A stretch of 64,000 nucleotides of DNA, from assembly GCA_016808115.1 (NCBI GenBank), contig JAEQBH010000992.1:620001-684000 (forward strand). Direction: 5' to 3'. Below the pieces are notes generated by a model that saw nothing but the letters and a program-made list of their open reading frames with translations, did not search any database and was not told where the DNA came from. Shown here in pieces: positions 1 to 11,787 of the stretch. The translations under genes and the position numbers were made by a program. Position 1 is the stretch's first letter, and every line of letters starts with the position of its first letter. Source of the DNA: Tetrastigma voinierianum (taxonomy: Eukaryota > Streptophyta > Magnoliopsida > Vitales > Vitaceae).

Positions 1-725
1 ACCTTGCCTAAAGGTTTAGAGATCGAATTTACTTCGCCAAATCAATTCGAATATCCCCTAACCATAAACATGGCTCTTAGCCAAAGAATATCACAAGTAG
101 GAAAAGATCCCTACCTCTTGGAGTTGTCAGAACTCCACCAAATCGATGCCCACGCCAGAACCCGCCAAGGCAGAGCAACTTTGCTTCTTGGGTTCGTTGA
201 GAACCGACTTCCATCCGAACGGTTTAAAATCTAGAGAGAATAGCTCATTCTCTCTCTAAAAATGGATCCAGCAACCTACTGCACCAACCTCCAGCCTTCT
301 GCCTGTTTTTGTCTCAAAATGGAGAAGACAACTATTTCAAGTTTTGTCTTATTCTCGTTAACAATTCCAAAAATTCCCAATGTGTCCCTTTTCTTGATTT
401 TTGACACTTGGCACAATCTAGACCATTCATTTCCTCCTCTCTCTACTCATGCAACATGTGTTACATGGATACATGTAGTAGGTAAATTTTGTCACATCAG
501 ATATCTCTCAAACCCGTTTTACGGCACCCGACACCCGGTGCCTCGAAAAACGTGAAATTCCGACTGTCTCGGAATTCGACAAAATTCGACGTGGTAGCTA
601 GATTTCGTGAAATGGTTCCAACGGTGAATCCATTTCGTCATCCTAGATCTAGAAAAATTTTGGATTTTTACCGAAATGACCATTTTGCCATTTTTCAGAC
701 AATTGGAATTTTTTCGGGTCTTACA
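1..725 (-). mobile_element. Family A gypsy LTR, 3' part cut off by window start
   Basis: Reverse complement of the LTRs at 9979-11787, 39650-41466 and 42685-44526. Shared marks on the minus strand are the TGTAAGACCC-like start (ending at 725), a U3 box at 570-660, a GA-rich tract near 230-260, a hairpin GGAGTT/AACTCC at 131-136 and 120-125, and CAAGAG|GTAGGG just after it. The LTR interrupts a gag reading frame: immediately to its right the gag remnant stops after a WWDW-type motif, and there is no polypurine tract at 726, so this is an insertion into gag and not that element's own 3' LTR. The other end is outside the window, so solo or full-length cannot be decided. Confidence 0.8.
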
Positions 726-1047
726 TTCACCCAGTCCCATCATACTTGGGACTCACCCTCTAGTCGGACTAGTTGGATTCGTGTCACATCGGAGGTAATC
801 TCCATAGCCTCCAAACACTCAGACTCGAACCAATGGTCAAGAACTTCCAAGTCCCTCCTCCGACCTGGAGGATGCGACTCTAAAACCCGGAGGTCACTCG
901 ACCCTCCCTGACCGCCAGTTGCACTAGTCTGTGTAATGGTGGTAAATGCAGCCCCATTGCCTCCACAAATGCCTGTTGATCAAAGCCAAGCGGTGGTCGG
1001 CCACTACTCCGTGGACGACCTCTACGTCCGCACCCTCGACTTGCCAT
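726..1047 (-). pseudogene. Ty3/gypsy gag N-terminal fragment
   Basis: Minus-strand remnant starting at the ATG at 1047-1045 with MASR followed by an Arg/Gly-rich stretch, as in plant Tekay/Del gag, and closely like the plus-strand gag start at 35026. Further along, in shifted frames, it reads LEVLDHWFES, TSDVTRIQL and LEGESQVWWDW, the usual order of plant gypsy gag before the capsid part. It is cut at 726 by a family A LTR. The bases before the ATG are pyrimidine-rich and end in TAG (1050-1048), a possible splice acceptor. Product would be a structural capsid polyprotein; this copy is broken. Confidence 0.75.
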
Positions 1048-1432
1048 CTACATAAGGTAAGATAACAATTTGAGATTCTCTCCTTTCATTTATCACATTA
1101 GTGGTACATAAGTCCAAAAACTAATACATAACCATTCCTACGAAATCATGCTTATTCGTTTTCCGAACCCCTAAGGTTACGTTAGCTAACCCTAGTTTTC
1201 TTTAACTTCTATACACGTTCTATCATGCATATATTCACACAACCACAATACATCTCCCGTGGAACATATTAGGACACAAAAGCAATCAATACACACAATG
1301 TCGTGTTCTACACCCATTCCCACTAATCCTAGGTATTTGTATACCTAGCTCTCGATACTCAGCTATGACAAGCCAGCCAATATCCGAAAATATTGGTGGA
1401 TACCTCCGCTCGAGCTCCTAGGTAATCGTTGA

Positions 1433-1450
1433 CCTAAGCTCTAATACCAA
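1433..1450 (-). other. Primer binding site of minus-strand gypsy (initiator Met tRNA type)
   Basis: Minus strand reads TTGGTATTAGAGCTTAGG, two bases after the LTR end at 1453. It is a slightly mutated form of the TGGTATCAGAGC site used by most plant Ty3/gypsy and copia elements to bind the 3' end of initiator Met tRNA. Its place between LTR and gag fixes the orientation of the element. Confidence 0.7.
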
Positions 1451-1452
1451 GC

Positions 1453-2954
1453 TGTGACACCCCAAAACCCGAGGGTCCATATACTCAGATACCATGCTAT
1501 GACACTCTAAAATCCGAGGGTCTAGCTGACAACTCGTCAACCCACGGAATATTCATAGTTGCCTTTCTGTATATTTTTCTTAAAAATATACAAATTCTTA
1601 TAATATTTTACAAGATTTTGATGTAAAACTCCTTTACACTTTTACATGCCAAAATATATTAAAATTAGATTATTCTAATATATTTTACAAAAATACTTCT
1701 CAAGGCCATAACCCGGCATTCTTCGCCAGACTCATACGGCCTCGAAGGAGCCGCCGCCTTCTCGTACTGAAAAGGGTGGTCCCACGATTAGGTGAGCAAA
1801 GCCTAATAGATATATCTCCTACCAAGGCTACTCCCGCCTAAGACAACATGCAATTCCTACTAGCCATAAGTACACGCAACTCTGCCATCATATACAAACC
1901 TGCTCGAAACAAAAAGTTCCGGAAACCAAAACGGACCATTCCTCAACTGTCCGTGACCCAACCCGATGTTCAGCCCATGGTTTGGCTAAGCACTTCATCT
2001 TATAAAATTCTAGACTCAACGAGTTTTCTGTAGAGTCCAAGAACGCACGAATCAAAATTCGCAAGGGTGTGCGAAAATTTGGGCACACCCCCGTTTGCCA
2101 TTCTGCTTGGGATTTTGCCGTCCCGGAACATAGTGTTCGGTCTCGGACAGTCCCGAAACCCCGTGAAACTGTTCTTTGACCGTCACACAACAACAACCAA
2201 ACCACACACATATTAAATTCGCCTTGAAATGGGGCGAAACCGTTAGGCCATTACGTAGCCCCTAGGCGTAGGTCAAACTGCAGTAGAGGAAACCTACCTC
2301 TCATAGTACGCCCTCCGGGGTCCTTGCTATCCTAAGGCTCGCTCCCCCGTCGACGTTGGTTCCGGTTCCCCTCCCCATTTCCTTTCTTCCTTTTTTCCTT
2401 TCTCTTTTCTTCTTCTCCCTTCATTTTCTTTCTTTCCTTTCTTTTCTTTCCTTCCTTTCTCTCCTTCCTTTCCTTTTCCTTCTAGCTGAACTTCCACGCA
2501 CCTCCTCTTCCACCTTTTTTTGTTTGGTTTTTCTCCCCTTTCTCTTCATATATTATTATATTTTATTATTATTATTTTGTTTGAATCGGTGGAGGGTGAG
2601 TCAACACCACCCCTAACTCCCTCACTCCGCTCCCCATGTACTACCAAAGGCCGCTCATGCCCAAGATCCTAGCAACCGGGCCACGCAGGCCAAGTGCCCT
2701 ACCACCTAGTGCCACGTGGTCACTTGTACCCCGATTTTGCAATTTTTTTCGAAAAACGTGAAATTCCGACAGTTTCGGAATTTGACGAAATTCGACTGGG
2801 ATCCTAGATTTCGCGAGACGATTCCAACGGTGCAATCCGTTTTGTCATCCAAGATCTAAAAAAATCTCAGCTTTTCCTCCAGGACTATTATAACAAATTA
2901 TCATTTTGCCTTTTTTCTGAAAAATTTAAATTTAAAATTTTCATGGATTTTACA
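1453..2954 (-). mobile_element. Family B gypsy 5' LTR
   Basis: On the plus strand it begins TGTGACACCCC and ends GATTTTACA. The first part of the minus-strand LTR (2760-2950) has the U3 box shared with families A and D. The centre holds a long pyrimidine tract (about 2370-2500; GA-rich in sense), followed in sense by AGAG|GTAGGTTTCC (near 2300). The downstream half matches the LTR at 22012-24506, including the segment about 'aaggccataaccc' near 1705. It is the 5' LTR of the gag fragment at 726-1047. No target duplication could be checked, as the other end lies off-window. Confidence 0.75.
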
Positions 2955-4157
2955 GTTAATTCTAATTACATTACAAAAAATAAATGATGTTATTTAGACA
3001 TTATGCATTGCACTAAATTATGAAAAGATACACACTTACATGTTAACTATGTCCTTCAAATCATTACATGGTTGACAAGTCATTGGATCAAGATAATATG
3101 CAATCATTCTCTTAATCTCAAGTACCACTAAGACCTAGTGGAGACTAAAGAAAAAAAATTTTAAATTTGTTAAGAATTCTCCTAAAAATTAATACATCAT
3201 AAACTAACTCATATACATCATATTAACATTTAAGATGTTATTACTTTGATCAGATGAATAAACACATATATTCAGCACGCCTTATATTTCTTAATCAATC
3301 CGTAATAATCCTTGACCTATTCTCTTTGTTTCCCTCTCTCATTTCGGATTTTGAAATCAATGTTAGATTGACAAAGGCATATCATTCAACATGTTGTACA
3401 TCAATCAATTTCCTATACAAGTGCCTAGTTGAATACTACCTACCGGTTAATAGCAATTCACTTTTTATGACAAGAGTGTAAAAAGAGATGTAAAGAATCA
3501 TAAAACATCTTACCGGTTATAAAATAAGATGCAATTAGATGACACTTATGTTGATGATATAATCATCTCCATAACTTTTTTCATTAGGAAAGTCTTGAAA
3601 CTTCCACCAAAAAACATCATCAGGGAAGTCTATATAGTGTACTCTTGTATTAGTCAACATAAGATCACCATATCTACCTCATCACTAGCATCATTGATAC
3701 TACGCGCAGCATGAGCATCATCTGCTATCAGAGGAACCAACACCTATATATAGCACTTAGGGACGGTCATGCTTTTAGGAGAGTTGTGAGGCTTTAGGAG
3801 AATTGGTCTTTTGACATTGTATAGCTTGGTCTAACAAGAGTTCATCGTTATGAAATCTCTTTCTGTAATTTGAACATTTGATCATTTTAACCTCATTTGT
3901 TTATTTAAATTTTTCAATATGACTTTATTTGATTTATTTGACTTTCCACATGTGGGTATGGGGCCAATGAGGAATTGGTTTATTTATTTGACTTTCCATG
4001 TACAAAAACTTACTTTAAATTGAGAATTGGTAAACCCACCAGCATTATCGTCACCTGCAATACTAGCACTTAGGAATAGTGGTAATGGTGCCATATAAAC
4101 GCTTAGATGGAATAAACCTCACCTAATTAAACTTCATGTAATCATACATGATATCCG
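2955..4157. other. AT-rich stretch with no recognised gene
   Basis: About 1.2 kb of AT-rich sequence between two LTRs. The longest open frames are 60-75 codons and resemble nothing I recognise. Near 3925-4005 a short phrase 'tttgactttcca' recurs within a loosely duplicated 60-70 bp segment. No introns, TIRs or LTR ends were identified. It may be old host DNA in which the flanking elements landed. Confidence 0.5.
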
Positions 4158-4699
4158 GTCACACCCCACTTCTACTAGCAAAGCAGGGCTCCACCACCTA
4201 CAAAAACCCCACTCGCTACTTCCAACGACTAGAGAATCCCGTGAAGCGGCTTCATGTTGCTTGGGTCGAAAAACCCAGATAAAAATTTTGTATTTTCTAA
4301 ACTTGTGATTTGGTGTACTGCAAAGATAACAACTCGCATACGTGACATATCCCAAAAACCTCGTATATTTTAAAAAATTTAAAACATGGCAAACTAAATA
4401 ACACTTCTTCAAAAGAGCCTCAGGCTCATCACATTTTCATAAACTAAAACTATGTACATACATATACACAACTATACAAGTTCCAAGTATTTTCTTAACA
4501 AAAGTTAGTTAATACAACACTTATACTATAAGTCAAGAGAATCCTAATATGTTCCAGCGTCCGATGTGCCTGTACCTGGAAAATAGTTTTTAAAACAGGA
4601 AAATAATGAGCTAAAAGAGCTCAGTGAGTGTATGCTTTATAAAATTCTTGCTTTTTCTGAAAATGTCTCAAAACTGTAAACCTATCCTTTGCAAAACAT

Positions 4700-4985
4700 T
4701 TTCCAGAATCCTTGCTTGCTTGCTATAAAAGTTTCTAAAATTTTTCATCATATGCTTGTTTGCTTTGCTTTAAAGTTTCATAAAAACTTTTCATAATATG
4801 TTTGCTTGCTTTGCTTTCAAAGTTTCTAAAACATTTCAGAAACTGCTTGCTTGCTATAAAAGTTTCTAAAAATTTTCATCATATGCTTGCTTGCTTTGCT
4901 TTAAAAGTTTCATAAAAACTTTTCATAATATGCTTGTTTTAATAGTTTCATAAAACGTTCCATCGTATGCTTGCTTTACTTACTA
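4700..4985. repeat. Degenerate repeat rich in gcttgcttgcttt
   Basis: Several copies of a unit of roughly 60 bp combining 'gcttgcttgctttgcttt' with 'aaaagtttctaaaaattttcat'. It lies inside the family D LTR, left of the 70-bp tandem repeat. The same GCTT word returns at 5385-5560 and, reversed, at 63480-63620. Confidence 0.7.
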
Positions 4986-5070
4986 GTGGTTGATTTTTAA
5001 AACTGTGTGAAAAATGCTTATAAATAATGATCAACCACTGGAGGCCTTTCTTGCTTATTGCACCCGAGTG

Positions 5071-5345
5071 AACACAGGAGCCTAGGCTTCGACTGTGCCA
5101 ATGGAAGGACCTGGGTCCACATCACCTTTTCCGATAAATGAACACAGGATCCTAGGCTTCGACAATGCCGGTGGAAGGACCTGGGTCCACATCACCTTTT
5201 CCGGTAAATGAACACGGGAGCATGGGCTTCGACCGTGTCGGTGGAAGGACCTGGGTCCACATCACCTTTTCCGGTAAATGAACACAGGAGCCTGGGCTTC
5301 GACCGTGCCAGTGGAAAGACCTTGGTCTACGTCACCATATAATAG
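5071..5345. repeat. 70-bp tandem repeat, four units
   Basis: Units start at 5071, 5141, 5211 and 5281, each beginning aacac(a/g)gga and containing 'ggcttcgac', 'tggaaggacctgggtccac' and 'atcaccttttccg'. Period is exactly 70 bp and the last unit runs into unique sequence near 5335. Units differ at a few positions, so this is an old local amplification. Degenerate reverse-oriented units appear in the other family D copy at about 63835-63960. Confidence 0.9.
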
Positions 5346-5383
5346 CTAGCACGTAAGGCCTATTTTATGAAACATAATTTTTG

Positions 5384-5645
5384 CTTGCTTGCTGACTTGC
5401 TTGCTTGCTTTTTGAAATATGGTTTTACAAATCAAAACCATTGTTTGCTTGCTTTTCAAATATGGTTTACAATCAAACCATTGCTTGCTTTCTTTTCAAA
5501 TTTGGTTTAAAATAAAAACCATTGCTTGCTTGTTTTTCAAATATGGTTTACAATCAAACCATTGCTTACTTGAAATATGGTTTAATGCTTTAAAACCATT
5601 ACTTGCTTGAAATATGGTTTAATACTTTAAAACCATAACATAATA
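5384..5645. repeat. Short-period repeat (aaaccattgcttgc ... caaatatggttta)
   Basis: Five to six units of 30-55 bp alternate AAACCATTGCTTGC with CAAATATGGTTTA. AAACCAT and ATGGTTT are reverse complements, so the array can form many short stems. The homologous array in the reverse-oriented LTR is at 63400-63620. Confidence 0.85.
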
Positions 5646-6000
5646 GTGTAAACGCATTTATAAACAATACACTAGTATTTAAAATAGAGTTTAGAACACT
5701 CACCTTCCGACATAACAATTGAGCACGACTTCACACTTCTCTCGCTCCGCTATTACCTCACACATTCGATGTATTAGACCACACCCACAAGACAATTCAC
5801 AATTTGCACACTTGGTAATATTTGACTTTTCAGAAAATAAATTCCAAATGCCATTCACAAAAAGTATGAGACCGATTCTAGACTCAAGGGGGGCTTTCCA
5901 TATAGAGTCTAAAAACAATTCGAAAAACATTTCTGAAAATTATGTCCGACGGTCCAAATACAAATTCAAAATTTCAACTTGAACTCGCCGTTGACATGAC

Positions 6001-8462
6001 CATATGATGTGCATACCCATGACGTTATCACCAAAGCGAGGACTATTATCTAATCCCCGAAAACGGCCATAAAAACTTGCTGACTACATCTATAAATTGT
6101 TATGGATCAAAACGCCCATTCAAATTTATGACTTATTACCCAAGGATGATTATCTAGTCCTCAGTAAATAAACCATAAAACTTGAGTGTGGGTTTCTTTA
6201 TCTATAGTGTTGATTAAAATTTTTCATAAAGAGTAAACCATTTTCTTTCGTGGTTTTGATCCAAAGATACCGCAAGTGCACAGACGTAACAAGCAGTAAA
6301 TTGGATTTAAGTCCGTATATCGATCCTACGTAGATCTCAAGAATTTTTCAACTAACTGTTCTAACTACTTTAGCTCCATACTATTTGGACGATAATAATG
6401 ATAATGGGATTTGCTTTGAAAGCTTGAAAAGAATGTTGTAAAAAGAAAAAATGAATTGAATATTGAAATAATATTAAAATAACAAATTTAGATTGAACAG
6501 CTTATCTCTAAAGAAAACATTGAATAATCGCCTATTGTGAAGAATCAATCTTGCCGCCTCGCATCGTAACTTTGCTTTCGAACTACGATTTTTAAAAACT
6601 AGTCCACAAGGAAAAGATAGTGACCGATCTTCTCCAAACCACAATCGCTCATCATTTCACCCAACTGCTTCTCTCGAACACAGAGGGTGAGATAACTACT
6701 TTTAAAACTAGTAGCCTTGTTCTGGGTATTTTTCTTTCTCAATACTTCATACCATTAACATGGATCGTAAAACCCGAGCTCCCAATATAGTCATTGCAAG
6801 AGGTTTGTACTATAATGTTCCTCATCTCAAAATTAGAAATAAAATTACTCTTCCTTGATTAGATCCTTGCTAACACTGGATCGAATCTACTATTCGAATT
6901 GAGGTGAACTCAAAAGATACTTAAATTAATAAATCACCAACCTATTCCCTGCTACGTTTTGAAAGAGGATGTATTGATTTAAATATACAGAGCACATTAG
7001 ATCAGCAATATCAGGTTCAAATACTTCGAAATTGTTCCTTACTCTAGAATGCCTTCTCAAAGTGGTCACCGCAGGGCCCCGAAATCGTGAGCTGAAACAA
7101 CTCAAGCAGGGTACAGGAGACTGACATTGGGATCAATTCCCAAGAAACAAACCAAACAAGTCGATGAAGATCCGGTTCAGCCATAATGAATAAAATACCG
7201 CAGGAAAGATAATTCTCTGACAATAACGCTAATTCAATGGAAGCCGGTTTCTAAATTACCGACATACCACATTGGCTTGTCGATCAAGAAAACCACTCAG
7301 AATCGGAACCTGGTGTTCGAATCCAAAATTTGTCTCGAATTCAAACAACTGCATGCAATTTTAAGAAATATAAATCTGCATTCAGCTAAATCCTTTACAG
7401 CTAACGTTCAAATCCAAATTAGAACGAAATACAAACTAATCTAATCTAAAATAAAATGGAAAGAAAACGAAAACAAAAGAAAAGAAAAGAAAAGAAAAGA
7501 AAAATAAAAAATATTGTGAGCCTTCAAAGAACTCCACATCTCTTCAAGTCGCCAAGAGTCGCTTCTTTTGGTAGCAAACAGATTTATAGGGTTCAAGTCA
7601 TTCTAATTTCGATGCATTCTTGACTTTATTTACCGCCTAGTAGGTCGATACCGTCGCGACTGCTCTTGCGCAGCTCTGTCGCAGAGCCTCTATGTGGTTG
7701 CGACATGTCTTAAGTGAAAGTGGTCGCGACAGCTCTGATCTTGCTCCCACCTCTTCTCATTGAAACTCACGCCGCAAATAAACCTATCGACGCCGCGACC
7801 TTTCCGTCCATGCGTAAATTACGGTCGCTTATTAGCCGCGTTGTCGCCATTTCATCTAGCATAATCGTTGTCGCTGACAATCTTGACGCTGTCGCGATAA
7901 CTTGATACCGTCGCACCTCACGCTCTTCGTAATTGATGTCAAGGCGACAACCAGGTGTTGTCGCCGCTGACTTTATCTTCTCTGCGGAAATTGTTGTCGC
8001 TGACAATTTTCTCCTCGCGAACCCGATGTCGCGACCGGGTCAAGTGTAGTGTTGATGTCGCGACTGCATCCACATGTCGCGACATTGTTTCTTCTTCTTC
8101 TTCAATTCCTGGTTGTTTAACTTTTGAGTTTCTTCACTCCCAAATTTCATTCTCGCTTTCACTAAGATTCATTTGCGACTCGGAGTTCCACCGATGTAAC
8201 CCGACACGATTTCGATTGATGTCTAAGCTTAAACATTTGGTCCTTTCATCTCTATGCATCGTTCTTGCAGCCACCTGCTTCATCCCATTATATCAGTTCT
8301 GCTCTACCACATTCTGCTTCTTTTTACTGCAATTTCGCTTTCTTTTGGGATTCGCCGCACGTAAATTTGGTGAAGCTGGTCTCCATTCCCGCATATAAAT
8401 CAGCTTTTTTATGTAAAATTAATCAGAAATGGATTGAAAATAGATGACTTTTAAGCTCATCA
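6001..8462 (-). mobile_element. Athila-type LTR inserted in the family D LTR
   Basis: The likely LTR is about 6256-8462: the plus strand has 'ccgcaagtgcac', then 'gtccgtatatcgatcc', the same landmarks as the Athila LTRs at 48659 and 56187, and it ends '...aagctcatca' like their '...cactcatca'. The stretch 6001-6255 belongs to neither LTR and holds a short degenerate duplication (actattatctaatccc / gattatctagtcctc); it may be leftover internal sequence. No 5-bp target duplication was found. The reading frames inside (for example 7955-8398) look accidental. Confidence 0.6.
7646..8085. repeat. Cluster of GTCGCGAC palindromic words in an Athila-type U3
   Basis: The perfect 8-mer palindrome GTCGCGAC occurs at 7653, 7723, 8028, 8057 and 8076, the last within the 12-bp palindrome ATGTCGCGACAT (8074-8085). 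Decayed copies (GTTGCGAC at 7697, GTCGCGAT at 7891, GCCGCGAC at 7792) and TTGTCGCTGACAA twice (7868, 7994) fill the gaps. The element is minus-oriented, so the cluster lies in the upstream (U3) part of its LTR. Confidence 0.85.
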
Positions 8463-9392
8463 GCGTCAGAAAACAGTTCCAAATTCAGCCAGCGTGAAAA
8501 AGAGTCCCCGAAAAAATTCCTAAGCTTCCGATCAAAAAAATTTTGGGAATTTGAAATTTGACCTCATTGCCTCTAAGAAAATTCCAAGCCATTACATAGC
8601 CTTTAGGCTCGAAATAATACAAGTAGGAAAATTCTCTACCTCTTGGAGTTTAACGAAACGCTAAGCTTTTGGTACCGCCTTGTAGCTCTCGTCGCATAGA
8701 CCGCGCACATACTCGGCTGGTGCAGTCAGATTTTCATAGATCTAAGAGAGAAATTTCTCTCTCTAAATTTTCTCTCTCCTCACGCCCTCATTCTCTCCAT
8801 TCTCGTTCCCCTTTGCTGTCAATTCCCCCTTTATGACTTTATGTTTTTTTTAATTATTATTATTATTTTCCTTTCCTTATTATTATTTTGATATATGACT
8901 TATATTTTCTTGACCGGTCGTTTCTGAAAAATTTTATTTCTTTTTGGTTATTTTTCGACTTCCGAGATTTTCGTAAAAATCTCGTCCCTGAAGTCACTAG
9001 CGATTTATCACCCAAAAATTCGTAAAATATTCCACTTATCTCGCACTGACGAAACTTTTCTCGAAGTCACTAGATTTTCATAATTTAGAGATGAATTTAA
9101 TCCAAGACAGTCCGTTTTCTGGCTATCCGAGATCTAAAAGAATTTTCTAAAGCCCCGAACCATTCTAGCAATTCTATTATTAGCTATTATTATTGTCCTT
9201 TGAAATTCCATAATTTGTACTTTCACCCCTCCACTTTCTTTAATTGTAAAAGTGTCACAATTCTTTAAAAACTTTACAATTTCATCCTTAAAAACAACTT
9301 TCAAAAATACTACTATGGCACTCAAATAATTAAGGAAGCCCTTGGTGCACATATGCGACCCTAGCAGCTATGACATAATCGTACACCCTCTC

Positions 9393-9978
9393 GAACACTT
9401 TGCATATCGTATCTTAATTGAAACGGAATACTGCGAATGTATACACCTAATTAAGCATAACCTCGCTGTCTAAACTCCCATAATTTTTGTGTGACAATCT
9501 CGCTTGCATGTACCAAGCATATAGAGATATACCTTTACTTCATTTCAAGACAAGGTCCTTCTACAGCAAATCAGTATTGAATATATTTCCTCCACAGCTA
9601 GCTCAATTGGCTAACATATTAAATCACTGCCCATGATGTAAACAAATGAGAGTTCTAGTAATAAGAAACGACTAGAACCTTTGTTTCATCCATTTCATTC
9701 CTCTAATAATACATAATTTTCTACTTGGTCTGGCTTTATTCATTCATGATGATATTTCGTGAAAGTAAATATATCTACTATTTTTAAAATTTATAATATG
9801 GATTTTAATGCCGAACACTTAAGAGGTGTCTAGAAATATATATTAAACACTTTATGAGGATTCTAGTACTCTAATGCCAAATAATCCTAAAATATCTGAA
9901 ACCTTAGTATTGAACATTTTATATAGCAAACAATTCAAAGCTCAAAAACCGTAGTAAGTGCATTGATGTAATATTGTT
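9393..9978. other. Unassigned AT-rich spacer
   Basis: Between the decayed 5' edge of the family D LTR and the family A LTR. No coding similarity, terminal repeat or tandem structure recognised. Confidence 0.4.
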
Positions 9979-11787
9979 TGTATCAGAAACCCGGAAAATT
10001 CAAATTTTCAAAATAAAATGGTAATTTTTCGTCAAAATCTGAAATTTTTCTAGATCTCGGATGACTAAAAAGATCACCATTGGAACCGTGCCTCGTGAAA
10101 TCTAGCTACTACGACTTCGTCGACTCGAGACGCTTAATTTCACGTTTTTCGAGGCACTTGGTGTCTAGTGTCGTAAAACGGTTTGTGAGAGACATGTGAT
10201 GTGAAAAAAGTCACTTACTACATGTACCCATGTGACACTTGTTGCATGATTAGTGAGATGATGGAGATGAATGGCTTAGATTAAGCCATGTGTCAAAAAT
10301 CCAAACTAAAGGACAAAATGGGATTAATTGAAAAGAGTAAGTGAATAAGACATAAGAAGAATAGTCTTCTTCTTCCCCAATTAAACAAAAAACGTGTAGT
10401 AGGTGTGAGATCCAGATTTTAGAGAGAGAAAGAGTGACTTCTCTCTAGATTTAAGCGCTCGCACCGCTTCCGCTCGACCCGAGCAAAAAGAAAAGGATCG
10501 ACGCGCAAAGCCTACGCCTGGCACCGATTTTTGCGGAGTTCCGACTAACTCCAAGAGGTAGGGATCTTTTTCCTACTTGTTTATTCTTTGGCTAAGAGCC
10601 ATTTTTTTATGGATGGGGATTTGTAGAGGCCTCACGGCGTGGTTTTCGCCTCCCAAAATCTTGAACTGAGCGGAGAAAACTTATCAGGTGGGCCGTGGAA
10701 CAATGTCGTCAGGTTTCACTGCTTCATGTGGTAATTTTTTTGTGTGATTTTGTGTGGCTCGGGGTGATTCAAAATGAATTGCTTGGAGCTGGTTAATTAG
10801 CCCATGTGAGCTAATTTTGGTGTTATTGTTATAAATTGAATAACATGATTTATGTGAGTTAATTATGTTAATATATGCATGTCAAATATATTAGCATGAA
10901 TTGTTTGGAAATGGCATAATGCATTCCATATGCACCGGGGCACCCTAGATGGTAGGTGTGAGTGCATGACATTAAAGAAAATGAAAGAAAAGTGAAAACG
11001 GTTGTGAAAGGAATTTCAAAGAAGATTTTTCGAAAAATTGCCTTGGAGAGTGATCCAATAGTTCATCTCATAGGCAGACCCATGACTGTTCGGAAAAATT
11101 ATCTAGCAATTCACCTCGGAGGGTAGTCCAACATACACGAACTTCTCTATGAGGTGTGTTTTCAAGAACAAAAGCTTTGTTTTGAAAACTATATTTTTGC
11201 TCGAGATTTAAGTTTTTAGGTGATGTGTGAGGGAGTCTGGGTGAAGACTCAGATATGAGATCGTGGGTATGTAAACATTCAAGTAGGATCATGTATTTGC
11301 TTGGAGGTGATCGCCATGACATGTGCACTTAAAGGAGTAACCCATGTAGGAAATTATCACTACTAGGCATTGCTCACCCCGTCGAGGATCATTATTTCGT
11401 GCACAAAGGAGGTATAGGAGGATGTCAATACTGTGAGGCCGCTGCTTTAGAAGAAATACATATTGTGGCTTTCAACATTCATTTTGTATAACATGTATTA
11501 AAAACTTTAAATTTTAATATATGTTTTGGTTAAGAGTAATGTAATAACTCTTGAACTATTGTTATATAGTTGAGATATATTTTTGGGGGAGTATTGATGC
11601 ATACCCATGGCCATTTTTATCGCACGTGACCCTGTGGTCGCTGTAAAAAATGTCGACAAACAGATTCGCAGGTGCCTCCCGCATACAGCGTGAGACTCGG
11701 CCTCGACTCGTGAGTGGTGTCGAGCCACCACATCCACGCAGTATTCCGCAGTTGACGGGTTGTCAACGACCGAAATGGGGTGTCACA
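9979..11787 (+). mobile_element. Family A gypsy LTR (probable solo LTR)
   Basis: Co-linear over its whole length with 39650-41466 and 42685-44526 (1809, 1817 and 1842 bp). Marks in order: start tgtatcagaaacccgg (decayed TGTAAGACCCG), U3 box 10045-10135, GA-rich tract near 10420-10450, hairpin GGAGTT/AACTCC at 10535-10540 and 10547-10552, CAAGAG|GTAGGG at 10552-10562, 'acattcgagtagg'-like text near 11275, 'ttgacgggttgtcaac' at 11751, and the end GGGGTGTCACA. No gag or pol follows on either side. The bases next to the two ends (ttgtt and ataca) do not match, so a target duplication is lost or the start is misplaced by a few bases. Confidence 0.8.
10535..10575 (+). promoter_or_regulatory. LTR leader hairpin next to a candidate splice donor
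   Basis: GGAGTT-CCGACT-AACTCC forms a 6-bp stem. Two bases after the stem comes AGAG|GTAGGG, a fair match to a plant 5' splice site, and GTAGG (10556-10560) can pair with CCTAC about ten bases on. The same arrangement is at 120-97 (minus), 40245-40275 and 43235-43265, with loop lengths 4-6 and stems kept. Function is inferred only. Confidence 0.5.

Larger units (their letters stand above)
4158..9392 (-). mobile_element. Family D LTR, split by an Athila-type insertion
   Basis: Reverse-complement counterpart of 62089-64000. Segments pair in order: 9340-9392 with 62110-62165 (cgcatatgtgcaccaagggc), 8600-8720 with 62810-62930, 8470-8530 with 62980-63040, 5900-5990 with 63070-63110, and 5380-5640 with 63390-63615. 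Between 8463 and about 6000 the match is broken by another LTR. The left limit (ggtcacacccc near 4158) is a guess from the usual GGGTGTGACC-like LTR end. A purine-rich tract in sense (8740-8800), a candidate splice donor CCAAGAG|GTAGAG (near 8635-8645) and long internal repeats are present. Without the insertion it is about 2.8 kb. No flanking gag/pol was found. Confidence 0.65.

Noticed and set aside
1..2954. A complete small LTR-gag-LTR element
   Set aside because: The left LTR belongs to family A, the right to B; there is no polypurine tract at 726 and gag is cut mid-frame, so the left LTR is an insertion.
5071..5345. CRISPR-like regular repeats
   Set aside because: Units are 70-bp head-to-tail copies without unique spacers, in a plant LTR.
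7955..8398. 147-codon open frame on the plus strand with hydrophobic stretches
   Set aside because: Lies inside an Athila-type LTR antisense to the element, crosses the word cluster, and resembles no family.
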